Shown one piece after another: positions 1 to 9,670 of a stretch of DNA of 64,000 bases. A program made the position numbers and the translations under genes. This stretch comes from Skermanella aerolata KACC 11604. Its GTDB lineage: Bacteria; Pseudomonadota; Alphaproteobacteria; Azospirillales; Azospirillaceae. The stretch lies in NCBI RefSeq assembly GCF_000936425.1, contig NZ_AVFK01000005.1:186001-250000 (forward strand), in the 5' to 3' direction. Numbering within the stretch: position 1 is the first letter of the stretch; every line of letters starts with the position of its first letter. The notes under the pieces are model-generated. The model made no database searches. It saw nothing but the letters and a program-made list of their open reading frames with translations, and was not told the origin of the DNA.

Positions 1-2
1 AC

Positions 3-3000
3 GACCGCTTCCAGGGCGGCGCTTCCGAAAGCCCGGACGACCTGATCCGGGGCTTCTGCGGCCGGGCGGAAGAGCACGGCATGCGCGTCATGCTGGATCT
101 GGTGGTCAACCACACCGCCAAGGACTCCGTGCTGGCCGAACAGCATCCGGAGTGGTTCCGGCGCGAGGCCGACGGCACCCTCTACAGCCCCCGCGCGGTC
201 GATCCGGTCGATCCCAGCAAAGTGACGATCTGGGGCGATCTGGCGGAACTCGACTACGAGAACCCCGATTCACGCGCCGGTCTGGTCGATTACTGGCGGC
301 GCTACGTGCAGCACTATGTCGGCCTTGGCGTCAAGGGCTTCCGCTGCGACGCCGCATATCAGGTGCCCGCTCCCGTCTGGCGCGACCTGATCGACGCCGC
401 GCACGACATCGACGGCGAGGTCGAATTCTACGCGGAAACGCTGGGCTGCACGGTCGAGCAGGTCGATGCCCTGGGCGACGCCGGTTTCGACTACCTGTTC
501 AACAGCGCCAAGTGGTGGGATTTCCAGGAGCCCTGGCTGCTGGACCAGTACAATCAGTTCCGCCACATAGCGCCGTCAGTGGCCTTCCCCGAGAGCCATG
601 ACACCGAGCGGCTGGCCGCCGATGTCGGCAGTCAGGACCGCGAACGGCTGGCCGCCATCCTGAAGATGCGCTACCTGTTCTCCGCCTGCTTCTCCGCCGG
701 CGTGATGATGCCGATCGGCTACGAATACGGCTTCACCCGCAAGATGGACGTGGTCAAATCGACTCCGGAGGACTGGGAAGAGCCGAAGGTCGACATCAGC
801 CAGTTCGTCGCCGACGTCAATTCGATGCGGGCCGCCACGCCCGCGTTCAACGTCGAGGGACCGCAGTTCCGGATCACGGCGCCGCACAGCCCCGTGGTCG
901 GGCTGTGCCGGCAGGGAACCGGCGATGTCCAGGATTGCGCCATCGTCCTGATCAATCCGGACGAGAACCGCGCCCACTCGATCGATCCCGGACCGCTGCT
1001 GGCCGAGACCGGCGGGTTGTTCGACGGCTTCCGCGACGTGACGCCGCAATGCTCGCCCCAGCTTTTCCGGCCCGGCGAGCCGATCGTGCTGGCCCCGCTC
1101 GAGTTGCGCGTCTTCCGCGGCAATCCGGAAGCCAACGCCAAGGTATCGCGCGGCGCCGACAGCGCCGAACGGCAGCAGGAATCCCGGCAATTGCTGGAAA
1201 CCCTGGCCAAGGATCGGATCGCCATCGAGGGCGTCTATCCGGAACTGGACGGCGGCCGCTTCGCGATCAAGCGCGAGGTCGGCGACGTGCTGGAGGTCTG
1301 GGCCGACGTCTTCACCGACGGTCACGAAAAGATCAACGCCTGCCTGCGCTACCGCGTCCAGGGCGACGACAAGTGGCGCGAGGAGCCGCTGGCCTTCTTC
1401 GACAACGACCGCTGGGTCGGCAACATCCCGCTGACGCAGAACGGCCGGTATTTCTACACGATCATAGCGTGGCGCGACCTGTTCGAGACGTGGCGCAGCG
1501 ACTTCATCAAGAAGCAGGACGCCGGCCAGAAGCTGTCGCTGGAGCTGATCGAGGGCCGCGAACTGGTCGAGCGCTCGGCCAAGCAGGCAGCGGGCGCCGA
1601 CCGCGAGGTGATGGAAACGACGCTGGAGCGGCTGTCGCGCGACAGCGCCGACGAGGACTTGGCGACCCGGTTGCTGCTGTCGAACGATCTGCACATCGCC
1701 ATGCGCCGCTCGGGCGAACGGACCAACCTGTCACACTACAAGACGGTGCTGGAGTGCTTCGTGGACCGGACGGCGGCCCGCTACGCCGCATGGTACGAAG
1801 TCTTCCCGCGTTCGATGAGCGACGACGTCAACCGGCACGGCACCTTCGACGACGTGATCGCCAAACTGCCCTATGTCCGCGACATGGGCTTCGACGTGCT
1901 GTACTTCACCCCGATCCATCCGATCGGCAAGTCGTTCCGCAAGGGCAAGAACAACACTCTGGACGCCAAGGAAGACGACGTCGGCAGCCCCTATGCGATC
2001 GGCTCGCCCGAGGGCGGCCACGACGCGCTGCATTCCCAGCTCGGCACCTTCGAGGACTTCGCCCGGATGGTCAGTGCGGCCCGCGACCACGGGCTGGAGA
2101 TCGCGATCGACTTCGCCATCCAGTGCTCCCAGGACCATCCCTGGATCAAGGAGCATCCGGAATGGTTCGACTGGCGGCCCGACGGCACGATCAAATACGC
2201 CGAGAACCCGCCGAAGAAGTACCAGGACATCGTCAACGTCCACTTCTATCGCGGCGCCCTGCCCGACATCTGGTACAAGCTGCGCGATATCGTGCTGTTC
2301 TGGTGCGAGAAGGGCGTCCGGATCTTCCGGGTCGACAACCCGCACACCAAACCCCTGCCCTTCTGGGAATGGATGATCCGCGAGGTCCAGGACCGCTACC
2401 CCGACGCCCTGTTCCTAGCCGAAGCCTTTACCAAGCCCAAGATGATGAAGCGTCTGGCGAAGGTCGGCTTCACCCAGAGCTATTCGTACTTCACGTGGCG
2501 GAACTTCAAGCAGGAGATCACCGACTATCTGGTCGAGTTGACCATGCTGGAGCCCAAGGAGTACATGCGGGCGAACTTCTTCGCCAACACGCCGGATATC
2601 AACCCGCCGATCCTCCAGTCCGGACAGCCGGGCGTGTTCAAGATGCGGGCTGTTCTGGCCGCCACCTTGTCCAGCGTCTATGGCCTCTACAGCGGCTACG
2701 AACTGTGCGAGGGCACCCCGATACCGGGACGCGAGGAGTACCTGAACTCCGAGAAGTACGAGATCAAGGCGTGGGACTGGGACCGGCCGGGCAACATCAG
2801 GAACTATATCACCCGGCTCAACAAGATCCGGCGCGAGAACCCCGCTCTGCACGAGTACGACAACCTGCGCTTCTACGGCGCCCATGACGACAACATCCTG
2901 TATTACGGCAAGATGACCAAGGCGAAGGACAACTTCATCCTGATCGCCGTCAATCTCGATCCCAACGGCGCGCATGGCGGCACGATCGAGGTCCCGCTCT

Positions 3001-3164
3001 GGGAACTGGGCCTGCCGGACAGCGCCCATGTCGAGGTGGAGGACCTGCTGACCGGAGGCCGCTTCTTCTGGTACGGCAAGTTCCAGCAGGTCCATCTGGA
3101 TCCGCAGATGAACCCCTGCGCCATCTGGCGCGTGATCCCGCCGGGAATCGCACAGCGCACCTGA
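3..3164 (+). CDS. glgE: Alpha-glucan enzyme: GH13 amylase-like domain fused to GlgE maltosyltransferase (5' partial)
   Basis: The reading frame is open to the left edge, so the true start lies outside the window. Two GH13-type catalytic modules are visible. The first has a nucleophile Asp in GFRCDAAY (codon 348-350), an acid Glu in FYAETLG (435-437) and a third Asp in ESHDTER (600-602). A DUF3416-like maltosyltransferase N-domain follows (about nt 1190-1560). The second module is GlgE-like: WYEVFPRS, nucleophile Asp in RVDNPHTKP (2334-2336), Glu in FLAEAFTKP (2421-2423) and Asp in NTPDINPP (2595-2597). GlgE transfers maltose from maltose-1-phosphate to alpha-1,4-glucan, so this is a cytoplasmic glycogen or trehalose-linked enzyme. 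Both triads look intact, so the N-terminal module may be an active hydrolase or transglycosylase; its substrate is inference. Family assignment of the C-terminal half is confident. Confidence 0.9.
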   Translation, partial: DRFQGGASESPDDLIRGFCGRAEEHGMRVMLDLVVNHTAKDSVLAEQHPEWFRREADGTLYSPRAVDPVDPSKVTIWGDLAELDYENPDSRAGLVDYWRRYVQHYVGLGVKGFRCDAAYQVPAPVWRDLIDAAHDIDGEVEFYAETLGCTVEQVDALGDAGFDYLFNSAKWWDFQEPWLLDQYNQFRHIAPSVAFPESHDTERLAADVGSQDRERLAAILKMRYLFSACFSAGVMMPIGYEYGFTRKMDVVKSTPEDWEEPKVDISQFVADVNSMRAATPAFNVEGPQFRITAPHSPVVGLCRQGTGDVQDCAIVLINPDENRAHSIDPGPLLAETGGLFDGFRDVTPQCSPQLFRPGEPIVLAPLELRVFRGNPEANAKVSRGADSAERQQESRQLLETLAKDRIAIEGVYPELDGGRFAIKREVGDVLEVWADVFTDGHEKINACLRYRVQGDDKWREEPLAFFDNDRWVGNIPLTQNGRYFYTIIAWRDLFETWRSDFIKKQDAGQKLSLELIEGRELVERSAKQAAGADREVMETTLERLSRDSADEDLATRLLLSNDLHIAMRRSGERTNLSHYKTVLECFVDRTAARYAAWYEVFPRSMSDDVNRHGTFDDVIAKLPYVRDMGFDVLYFTPIHPIGKSFRKGKNNTLDAKEDDVGSPYAIGSPEGGHDALHSQLGTFEDFARMVSAARDHGLEIAIDFAIQCSQDHPWIKEHPEWFDWRPDGTIKYAENPPKKYQDIVNVHFYRGALPDIWYKLRDIVLFWCEKGVRIFRVDNPHTKPLPFWEWMIREVQDRYPDALFLAEAFTKPKMMKRLAKVGFTQSYSYFTWRNFKQEITDYLVELTMLEPKEYMRANFFANTPDINPPILQSGQPGVFKMRAVLAATLSSVYGLYSGYELCEGTPIPGREEYLNSEKYEIKAWDWDRPGNIRNYITRLNKIRRENPALHEYDNLRFYGAHDDNILYYGKMTKAKDNFILIAVNLDPNGAHGGTIEVPLWELGLPDSAHVEVEDLLTGGRFFWYGKFQQVHLDPQMNPCAIWRVIPPGIAQRT

Positions 3165-3182
3165 CGAACGTAGCCTGTTAGA

Positions 3183-3225
3183 CCGGCCAGACCGGGCGGA
3201 GCGCTTCTCCGCCCGGTCTGGCCGG
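3183..3225 (+). terminator. Strong hairpin terminator after glgE
   Basis: A perfect 19-bp inverted repeat (3183-3201 and 3207-3225) with a 5-nt loop begins 18 nt after the glgE stop and is followed by TTTCG. The stem is very stable. The T-tract is short, so it could act as an intrinsic terminator or as a 3' stabilising hairpin. Confidence 0.75.
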
Positions 3226-3459
3226 TTTCGTCCTCGATTTCAACCTCGCAACGGACCAGACATCCAGCGTCACCGGACGCGAATTATAAAATTTTAGCTA
3301 AATTATTTATTTTTCATAAAATGATGGACAGCCCGCGTCAATATATCGCACATAAGATGATAAATTTTACACGAAACAATGTAATATTTTAACAAACTGC
3401 GCGCAACAATCCTCTACCTATCGGAAAATATGTTCCTATGGTTGCGGTATGAGGCGTTG
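3226..3459. other. AT-rich intergenic region upstream of chemoreceptor
   Basis: About 230 bases without a gene. The stretch from about 3290 to 3400 is markedly AT-rich compared with its surroundings and probably carries the promoter of the downstream chemoreceptor. I could not identify a convincing sigma-28 or sigma-54 motif in it. Confidence 0.4.
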
Positions 3460-5601
3460 ATGTCGATTAGTCTGAAGTTGCGTGGCCGACTCTTTGCCAT
3501 GGTTTCACTGGCACTGGCCGGAATGCTCATCATCGGCGTAATCGCTCTGGCCAGCCTGCGGTCGGAACTTCTCCTCGACCGGGAACTGAAGACCAAGGAC
3601 CTTGTCGACGCCGCTGCCAGCATCGCCACGGCTTTCGCCGCCAAGGCGGCGGCCGGCGACATGACGGAAGATGCGGCCAAACAGGGCGCCCTGGACGCTA
3701 TTTCGATACTCCGCTATGACGGCAGCAACTATTTCTGGGTCAACGGTCTGGACGGCACGCTGCTACAGCACCCCAGAATGACGGACCGGGTCGGCAAGAG
3801 CGTGCTCGATCTGCGCGACGCGGACGGCATGGCCATGTTCGCGGCGTTCTGTGACATAGCCCGCGCCCAGGGCGGCGGCTTCGTGCACTACAACTGGGTC
3901 AAGCCCGGAGCAGCGGCGGCGTCTCCCAAGATTTCCTACGTGACCCTGATACCGGAGTGGAATTGGGTGATCGGCACGGGGATCTACGTCGACGATGTCG
4001 ATGCCGTGTTCAAACGTAAGGCAATCGAGCAGGTGACGATCTTCGGGATCGTCCTGACCTTCGTTCTCGGTGCGGCGCTGCTGGTCACCCGATCCATCGT
4101 GCGGCCCCTTGCCGAGTTGCGCCGCGTCATGACCCGCCTGTCCGAGGGCTCGATCGACGTTGCGATTCCCTCGGTCGCTCGGAAGGACGAGATCGGTGCG
4201 ATGGCCCAGACGGTCGAGGTTTTCAAGAAAGGCCTGATCCGTGCCCGCGACCTGACGGAAGCCCAGACCAAGGCCGCCGAGGCGAAGGAAGCCAAGCAGA
4301 AGCAGATGGATGCCTTCATCCAGGAGTTCGAGCTGACCGTCGTCAGCGTGCTCGACGGGCTGGCCGCCGCCGACCATGCGATGCGCGGCAATTCCCGCCG
4401 CATGTCGACCAACGCCGCCCAGACCAGGGAACAGGTGACGACCGTCGCCGCGGCATCCGAAGAGGCGATGAACAATGTCCAGACCGTCGCGGCCGCGGCG
4501 GAACAGCTCAGCATCTCCATCCAGGAGATCGCCCGCCAGGCATCCCATGCATCGACCATGGCGTCGCGGGCGGTGCGCGAAACGGGCGTGACGACCGAGG
4601 CCATGCGCGTCCTGGAGGAGAAGGTCGCCGGCATCGGCGTCGTCGTCCAGCTCATCGCCGACATCGCCAGCCAGACCAACCTGCTGGCTCTCAACGCCAC
4701 GATCGAGGCCGCACGGGCGGGAGACGCCGGCAAGGGGTTCGCCATCGTCGCGAACGAGGTCAAGGCGCTGGCCAACCAGACCGCACGCGCCACGGACGAG
4801 ATCACCCGGCAGATCGCCGAGATCCGGGACAGCACCCATCTGTCGGTGGAAGCGATCTCGTCGATCGTGCAGGTGAACCAGGACATGAGCGGAGTCGCCA
4901 CCGCCATCTCCGCCGCCGTCGAGCAGCAGCATGCGGCCACCCGCGAGATAGCCCGCAATGCCGAGCAGGGAGCATCTGGCACCGCAAGCGTCTCCAGCGC
5001 CATCGGCAAGGTCGAGCAGGCCGCCATCGAGGCGACTTCGGCCACCCGGGACCTGGACCACACCGCCATGACCCTGGGCGAACAGGCGGAAACGCTGAAA
5101 CAGAAGGTCGATGCCTTCCTGCGGCAGGTGCGCTTCGAGGACGAGGAGGGAGCGCGCCCGCTGGTGACATGGGGCAAGGATCTGGAGTTCGGGATCCCCG
5201 CCATCGACAACGAGCACAAGCGCCTGATGGAACTGGCCAACCGGGTCTACGTCATGGTCAAGACCATCGACGACCCGGACGTTCTGAAGGAGGCCTTCGC
5301 CGAACTGCGCGCCTACGCCTTCCGTCACTTCTCCGACGAGGAGGAGTTCATGACCCGCATCGGCTATCCCGACGCCGCCGAGCACCGTGAGCAACACAGG
5401 ATGTTCATCGAGCGCCTGGACACACTTGCCGAGGATTACCACACGGGAGCACCCATCCGAGGTATCGACGTAATCGGTCTGCTGGGCAACTGGTGGCAGG
5501 GGCACATCAAGGGATCCGACGGCAAGGTAGCGGAGTTCGCCGCGGGCCGTAAATCCATCAATCACCCCGGGACGCAGGACTTGACCCGGCAGGCGGCATG
5601 A
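3460..5601 (+). CDS. Methyl-accepting chemotaxis protein with Cache sensor and C-terminal hemerythrin domain
   Basis: Start chosen at ATG 3460 (MSISLKLRG, directly before the first membrane helix) rather than ATG 3430. Order: TM1 (about 10-30); periplasmic single-Cache-like domain (about 60-185, with [10 protein letters not shown] and [11 protein letters not shown] motifs); TM2; HAMP (from about 210); MCP signalling hairpin with its tip at [19 protein letters not shown] (about 400); and a bacteriohemerythrin domain from about 568. The hemerythrin ligand pattern is complete: His in DNEHKRL, His and Glu in [10 protein letters not shown], two His in EHREQHR, and His/Asp in QGHIKGSD. The receptor should signal to CheA. 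The hemerythrin di-iron site suggests O2 or redox sensing from the cytoplasm, as for DcrH-type receptors (inference). It is transcribed alone after a strong terminator. Confidence 0.92.
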   Translation: MSISLKLRGRLFAMVSLALAGMLIIGVIALASLRSELLLDRELKTKDLVDAAASIATAFAAKAAAGDMTEDAAKQGALDAISILRYDGSNYFWVNGLDGTLLQHPRMTDRVGKSVLDLRDADGMAMFAAFCDIARAQGGGFVHYNWVKPGAAAASPKISYVTLIPEWNWVIGTGIYVDDVDAVFKRKAIEQVTIFGIVLTFVLGAALLVTRSIVRPLAELRRVMTRLSEGSIDVAIPSVARKDEIGAMAQTVEVFKKGLIRARDLTEAQTKAAEAKEAKQKQMDAFIQEFELTVVSVLDGLAAADHAMRGNSRRMSTNAAQTREQVTTVAAASEEAMNNVQTVAAAAEQLSISIQEIARQASHASTMASRAVRETGVTTEAMRVLEEKVAGIGVVVQLIADIASQTNLLALNATIEAARAGDAGKGFAIVANEVKALANQTARATDEITRQIAEIRDSTHLSVEAISSIVQVNQDMSGVATAISAAVEQQHAATREIARNAEQGASGTASVSSAIGKVEQAAIEATSATRDLDHTAMTLGEQAETLKQKVDAFLRQVRFEDEEGARPLVTWGKDLEFGIPAIDNEHKRLMELANRVYVMVKTIDDPDVLKEAFAELRAYAFRHFSDEEEFMTRIGYPDAAEHREQHRMFIERLDTLAEDYHTGAPIRGIDVIGLLGNWWQGHIKGSDGKVAEFAAGRKSINHPGTQDLTRQAA

Positions 5602-5714
5602 CGAAGGCGGTCGGACGATGGCCCGGAAATGTCACCATAGCGGTATGCAATCGCTACGATTCCGGATAGACTGCGGCCAACGGATAAGAAAGTGGCCTGT
5701 CTCAGGAGCGCGCG

Positions 5715-6338
5715 GTGGATATTCTCGAGACCATCAAGGATTACGGTAACTATTATTATGCCATTGTGTTCATGTGGACCTTTCTGGAAGGCGAGACATT
5801 CGTAATCTTCTCAGGAGTAGCTGCACGCGAAGGCATTCTGGATCTACCTACGTTGATCGCTTTTGCTTGGCTTGGTAGTTTCCTTGGCGACCAGCTTTAC
5901 TTCCTGATCGGACGCCGGTACGGGGCCAGACTTCTACTCCGCTTTCCCCGCTGGAAACCCGGTGTCGATCATGCGCTGAACCTGCTGAAGAAGTATAGCA
6001 CTGGTTTTATTCTCAGCTTCCGCTTCATCTATGGCGTGCGGAACTTCAGTTCCTTCGCGATGGGAATGAGCGGGCTGGCATGGTCGCGTTTCGCGATGCT
6101 CAACTTCATCGCGGCCGGTGTCTGGGCTGTCTGCTTCGCCGGCGCGGGCTATCTGGCCGGCATGGCGCTTCAGCACCTGCTGGGCGATCTGGCGACCGGG
6201 TTCGGGCTGCTGATGCTCGCGGCCTTCCTGATCGCGATCGTCGTTCTGGTCAAGATGTCGCGCCGGCGCCCCGCGCCGCAGCCGGCCGTAGTGCCGGCGA
6301 CGGTTCCCAACCGCAACGTGCCGGCCCAGGCGGAATGA
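5715..6338 (+). CDS. DedA family membrane protein
   Basis: A 207-aa polytopic protein with the DedA/VTT (SNARE-associated) signature: an acidic FLEGETF motif in the N-terminal part, GDQLYFLIGRRYG, and the conserved RFIYGVRN segment, followed by several hydrophobic helices. DedA proteins are inner-membrane proteins linked to lipid-carrier recycling and proton-dependent envelope homeostasis; the substrate of this one cannot be read from sequence. The start is GTG at 5715 with a good AGGAG about 6 nt upstream. The basic, Pro/Ala-rich C-terminus is probably cytoplasmic. The next gene is on the opposite strand. Confidence 0.85.
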   Translation: MDILETIKDYGNYYYAIVFMWTFLEGETFVIFSGVAAREGILDLPTLIAFAWLGSFLGDQLYFLIGRRYGARLLLRFPRWKPGVDHALNLLKKYSTGFILSFRFIYGVRNFSSFAMGMSGLAWSRFAMLNFIAAGVWAVCFAGAGYLAGMALQHLLGDLATGFGLLMLAAFLIAIVVLVKMSRRRPAPQPAVVPATVPNRNVPAQAE

Positions 6339-6383
6339 CCGGGCATCGGCCGGTCATTCTCGCAGCCGCATCGGGGCTCGTGT

Positions 6384-7019
6384 CTATTCGTCCACCCGGA
6401 TCATCATGTTGAAGGCGATCGAGATGCGCTCGGCCGGCCCGTAATAGGGATGGACGTAGTGGTTTAGCCAGCCCGGAAACAAGACCATCAAGCCGTCTTC
6501 GGGTTTGACGGTCATGCCCGGCAGCATCGAGAACTTGGGATGGTGGAAGGCGGTCGGGAAGCTGCGGGGATCGACGAACTCGATGCAGCCGTTTTCCGGT
6601 GACCGGTTCTCGTCCATCTTGGACACGTCGATATAGTAGACGCCGCTCCAGTGGGACTTCGAATGGTTGTGCAGCTTGGTATAGCCGCCATTGGGGATGA
6701 TGTTGCCCCACATCTCGCCGGTCACCGTGCATTTGGCGGGGTCGAGCGGCTGGCCGAAATATGTGGAGGTGACGGCGATCACGGCCTTGGTGACATGTCC
6801 CTTGAGACGGTTGAGAGCAAGGTGGTCCTGCTGGAACAGCTCCTTGCTGCCCTGCCAGCCACCCACCGCCGACATGTGCTTCTCGGGATCGAGCGAGCGT
6901 TCCTTCTGGAGGAACTTAGCCAGTTCCGCGTTCATCGGAGCGTGATCCCGGATTCGCGCCTTGAACAGCGGCGTTCCGAAACAATACATGATCGCTTCGT
7001 TTAGCTTGATCGACTGCAT
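6384..7019 (-). CDS. Putative 2OG-Fe(II) oxygenase (TIGR02466-like)
   Basis: About 211 aa from ATG 7019 (MQSIKLNEAI); an upstream in-frame ATG at 7034 would add five residues. The pattern YTKLHNHSKSHWSGVYYID followed by LFPGWLNHYVHPYYG...RISIAFNMM fits the double-stranded beta-helix 2-oxoglutarate/Fe(II) oxygenase fold, with metal-ligand histidines and the C-terminal Arg that binds 2-oxoglutarate. Members are related to phage-type and uncharacterised bacterial hydroxylases; the substrate is unknown. It is divergently transcribed from lepA, sharing a 140-nt intergenic region. Family assignment is fairly sure; the reaction is inferred. Confidence 0.75.
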   Translation of the reverse strand: MQSIKLNEAIMYCFGTPLFKARIRDHAPMNAELAKFLQKERSLDPEKHMSAVGGWQGSKELFQQDHLALNRLKGHVTKAVIAVTSTYFGQPLDPAKCTVTGEMWGNIIPNGGYTKLHNHSKSHWSGVYYIDVSKMDENRSPENGCIEFVDPRSFPTAFHHPKFSMLPGMTVKPEDGLMVLFPGWLNHYVHPYYGPAERISIAFNMMIRVDE

Positions 7020-7162
7020 GAGGTTCCCCGGCAATTTTCATTATCAATCGCATGGCTTGCCAAGTGTATGGCGTGCGTTGGTCCCGATTTCCATGACTCC
7101 GTTGCGCCCAACCCGCAGCGGCCCTATGGTGCGGGCTAATTTTCAGGTTAGTGGCGTCAGGC

Positions 7163-8965
7163 ATGTCCGAGCTCAAGAATATCCGTAACTTCGCCATCAT
7201 CGCGCACATCGATCACGGCAAGTCCACACTGGCCGACCGCATGATCCAGCTCTGCGGGGGGCTGAACGCGCGCGAGATGCGCGAGCAGGTGCTCGACAGC
7301 ATGGATATCGAGCGGGAGCGCGGTATCACCATCAAGGCGCAGACTGTCCGGCTGCTCTACACCGCCAAGGACGGCGAGCAGTATCAGCTCAACCTGATGG
7401 ACACTCCCGGCCACGTCGATTTCGCCTACGAGGTCAGCCGGTCGCTGGCGGCATGCGAGGGCTCGATCCTGGTGGTGGACGCCAGCCAGGGCGTCGAGGC
7501 GCAGACGCTCGCCAACGTCTATCAGGCGCTCGACAACAACCACGAAATCATCCCGGTCCTCAACAAGATCGATTTGCCGGCAGCGGAACCCGAGCGCGTC
7601 AAGCAGCAGATCGAGGACGTGATCGGCCTGGATGCCCAGGATGCCGTCATGATCTCGGCCAAGACGGGCCTCGGCATCGAGGACGTGCTGGAAGCCATCG
7701 TGCAAAGGCTGCCCGCACCCAAGGGCGATCCCAACGCCACCACCAAGGCGCTGCTGGTCGATAGCTGGTACGATCCCTACCTGGGTGTCGTCATCCTGGT
7801 GCGCGTGGTCGACGGCCAGCTCAAGGTCGGCATGAAGATGCGGATGATGGTCAGCGGCGCCGCCCGCGAGATCGACCGCGTTGGCGTCTTCACGCCCAAG
7901 GCCCTGCTGACCGGCGTGCTGAACCCCGGCGAGATGGGCTTCATCACCGCCGGCATCAAGGACATCACCGAGACCAAGGTCGGCGACACCATCACCGACG
8001 ACCGGCGTCCGGCCGACAAGCTTCTGCCCGGCTTCAAGCCGTCCGTGCCGGTGGTGTTCTGCGGCCTGTTTCCGACCGACGCCGCCGCCTTCGAGCATCT
8101 GCGCGACAGCCTGGGGAAGCTGGCCCTCAACGACGCCAGCTTCCATTTCGAGGCGGAGACGTCTGCGGCGCTCGGCTTCGGCTTCCGCTGCGGGTTCCTG
8201 GGCCTGCTTCACCTGGAGATCATCCAGGAGCGGCTGGAGCGGGAGTTCGACCTCGACCTGATCACCACGGCGCCGTCGGTGGTCTACAAGATCCACATGA
8301 ACGACGGCTCGGTCATCGACCTGCACAACCCGGCCGACATGCCCGATCCCGTCCGCATCGTGAAGATCGAGGAGCCCTGGATCAAGGCGACGATCATGCT
8401 GCCGGACGAATACCTCGGCAGCGTGCTTCAGCTCTGCACCGACCGGCGCGGCGAACAGATCGAGCTGACCTATGCCGGCAGCCGCGCCATGATGGTCTAC
8501 CGCCTGCCGCTGAACGAAGTGGTGTTCGACTTCTACGACCGCCTGAAGAGCATCAGCCGCGGCTATGCCAGCTTCGACTACCAGTGGGACGAGTACCGCG
8601 AAGGCGATCTGGTCAAGCTGTCGATCATGGTCAATGCCGAGCCGGTCGATGCGCTCAGCACCATCGTCCACCGGGCGGCGGCCGAGAAGCGCGGGCGAGC
8701 CCTGTGCGAGCGGCTGAAGGAGCTGATCCCGCGCCAGATGTTCAAGATCGCCGTGCAGGCCGCCATCGGCAGCCGCGTCATCGCGCGCGAGACCATCAGC
8801 GCCATGCGCAAGGACGTGCTTGCCAAGTGCTACGGCGGCGACATCAGCCGCAAGCGGAAGCTGCTGGACAAGCAGAAGGAAGGCAAGAAGCGCATGCGGC
8901 AGTTCGGCCAGGTCGAAATCCCGCAGAGCGCCTTCATCGCCGCCCTGAAGATGAACGACAACTGA
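7163..8965 (+). CDS. lepA: Elongation factor 4 (LepA)
   Basis: A ribosome-associated GTPase of 600 aa, the usual family length. The canonical start [15 protein letters not shown] is at ATG 7163; an in-frame GTG at 7151 is less likely. All G motifs are present: AHIDHGKST (G1), RGITI (G2), DTPGH (G3), NKID (G4) and SAKTG (G5). The LepA-specific C-terminal domain ends in basic [13 protein letters not shown]. LepA acts on the 30S/70S ribosome in initiation or 30S biogenesis and back-translocation. Two palindromic repeats lie just downstream and may form its 3' end. Confidence 0.98.
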   Translation: MSELKNIRNFAIIAHIDHGKSTLADRMIQLCGGLNAREMREQVLDSMDIERERGITIKAQTVRLLYTAKDGEQYQLNLMDTPGHVDFAYEVSRSLAACEGSILVVDASQGVEAQTLANVYQALDNNHEIIPVLNKIDLPAAEPERVKQQIEDVIGLDAQDAVMISAKTGLGIEDVLEAIVQRLPAPKGDPNATTKALLVDSWYDPYLGVVILVRVVDGQLKVGMKMRMMVSGAAREIDRVGVFTPKALLTGVLNPGEMGFITAGIKDITETKVGDTITDDRRPADKLLPGFKPSVPVVFCGLFPTDAAAFEHLRDSLGKLALNDASFHFEAETSAALGFGFRCGFLGLLHLEIIQERLEREFDLDLITTAPSVVYKIHMNDGSVIDLHNPADMPDPVRIVKIEEPWIKATIMLPDEYLGSVLQLCTDRRGEQIELTYAGSRAMMVYRLPLNEVVFDFYDRLKSISRGYASFDYQWDEYREGDLVKLSIMVNAEPVDALSTIVHRAAAEKRGRALCERLKELIPRQMFKIAVQAAIGSRVIARETISAMRKDVLAKCYGGDISRKRKLLDKQKEGKKRMRQFGQVEIPQSAFIAALKMNDN

Positions 8966-9003
8966 TACCAGGAGCCGAAGAGTTTGACCGGCGGTCGGCA
9001 AGT

Positions 9004-9060
9004 GTTGGGCCACGGCCCAACCTACGAAGCAGGAGCCTGTAGGTTGGGCCGTGGCCCAAC
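9004..9060. repeat. REP-like palindrome 1
   Basis: A perfect 22-bp inverted repeat (9004-9025 and 9039-9060) with a 13-nt loop. Each arm is itself a palindrome built on GTTGGGCC..GGCCCAAC, so the unit is nested like a bacterial interspersed mosaic element. It lies in the 3' region of lepA. Confidence 0.8.
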
Positions 9061-9141
9061 AAACGCTGTCCACACAGGTCAATGTCTTCGACCCTCGGTA
9101 TGCTACCACCGGCGCTGATGATTGACCGGTCCAAAACGTTG

Positions 9142-9225
9142 GATGTCGGGCTGAAGAGGCCCGACCTACGTCAGCGTGCTTTTGCCAGCAAATCCTTGTA
9201 GGTCGGGCCTCTTCAGCCCGACATC
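9142..9225. repeat. REP-like palindrome 2
   Basis: A perfect 28-bp inverted repeat (9142-9169 and 9198-9225) separated by 28 nt. The arms contain GTAGGTCGGGCC..GGCCCGAC-type cores related to repeat 1 through the shared GTAGGTYGGGCC edge. It sits between lepA and the converging RES toxin gene, a typical REP position. It could also work as a bidirectional terminator. Confidence 0.8.
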
Positions 9226-9250
9226 TTTGCCGGCACTCATCGGTCGATCT

Positions 9251-9670
9251 TCAGGCCGCATACCGCCAGGGGCGCTGGCAGGCGATGCGGGCGTGGCGGG
9301 CGTCGTGGTGCCGAGGATTGATGAGGATGTTGTGGCTCTCCGGCATGACGACGGAGGGAACGCGCAGCAGGGCCGAACGTCCCTCGCTCAGCCAGCGGTC
9401 GCCATAGGCGCGGCACTGCTCGCCCTCGGTCAAGGGAGGTGCGTCCTCGTAGCCCAGATAGTTCGTGTCGATCCCAAGCAGGACGTAGTCGTCGGGCAGC
9501 AGGGAGAAATCCAGGTCGAGGTTCGCCCGGATCTCCAGCGCTGCCAAGGCGGCATCGACGGCGGCATAGACGACGGGAACGCGGGGTGACGTCCAGCGGC
9601 CGCCGAGCAACTCGGCTCCCGCTCCGGACAGGTCGGCATAGGGCAGCCGCGTCAGTCTCCAGACGCGCAT
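9251..9670 (-). CDS. RES-domain toxin of a RES/Xre toxin-antitoxin pair
   Basis: 139 aa with the RES-domain pattern: MRVWRLTR at the N-terminus, GGRWTSPRVPVVYAA, ALAALEIRANL with a conserved Glu, and a C-terminal SVVMPESHNILINP. RES toxins degrade NAD+ (ADP-ribosyltransferase-like fold) and arrest growth. Its ATG overlaps the antitoxin stop (TGATG), as expected for a translationally coupled antitoxin-toxin operon. Conserved Arg, Tyr and Glu positions seem intact, so it may be functional. It is the only type II toxin in this window with no visible damage. Confidence 0.88.
   Translation of the reverse strand: MRVWRLTRLPYADLSGAGAELLGGRWTSPRVPVVYAAVDAALAALEIRANLDLDFSLLPDDYVLLGIDTNYLGYEDAPPLTEGEQCRAYGDRWLSEGRSALLRVPSVVMPESHNILINPRHHDARHARIACQRPWRYAA

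Noticed and set aside
905-2887. 660-codon plus-strand ORF in another frame of glgE
   Set aside because: Arg/Pro/Gly-rich shadow without motifs, inside an enzyme with intact catalytic residues.
3763-5565. Long minus-strand ORF across the first MCP (600 codons)
   Set aside because: Antisense shadow of an MCP with complete domain order; no domain of its own.
7157-9109. Long minus-strand ORF across lepA (650 codons)
   Set aside because: It is antisense to a fully conserved LepA and its composition is the usual high-GC shadow pattern.
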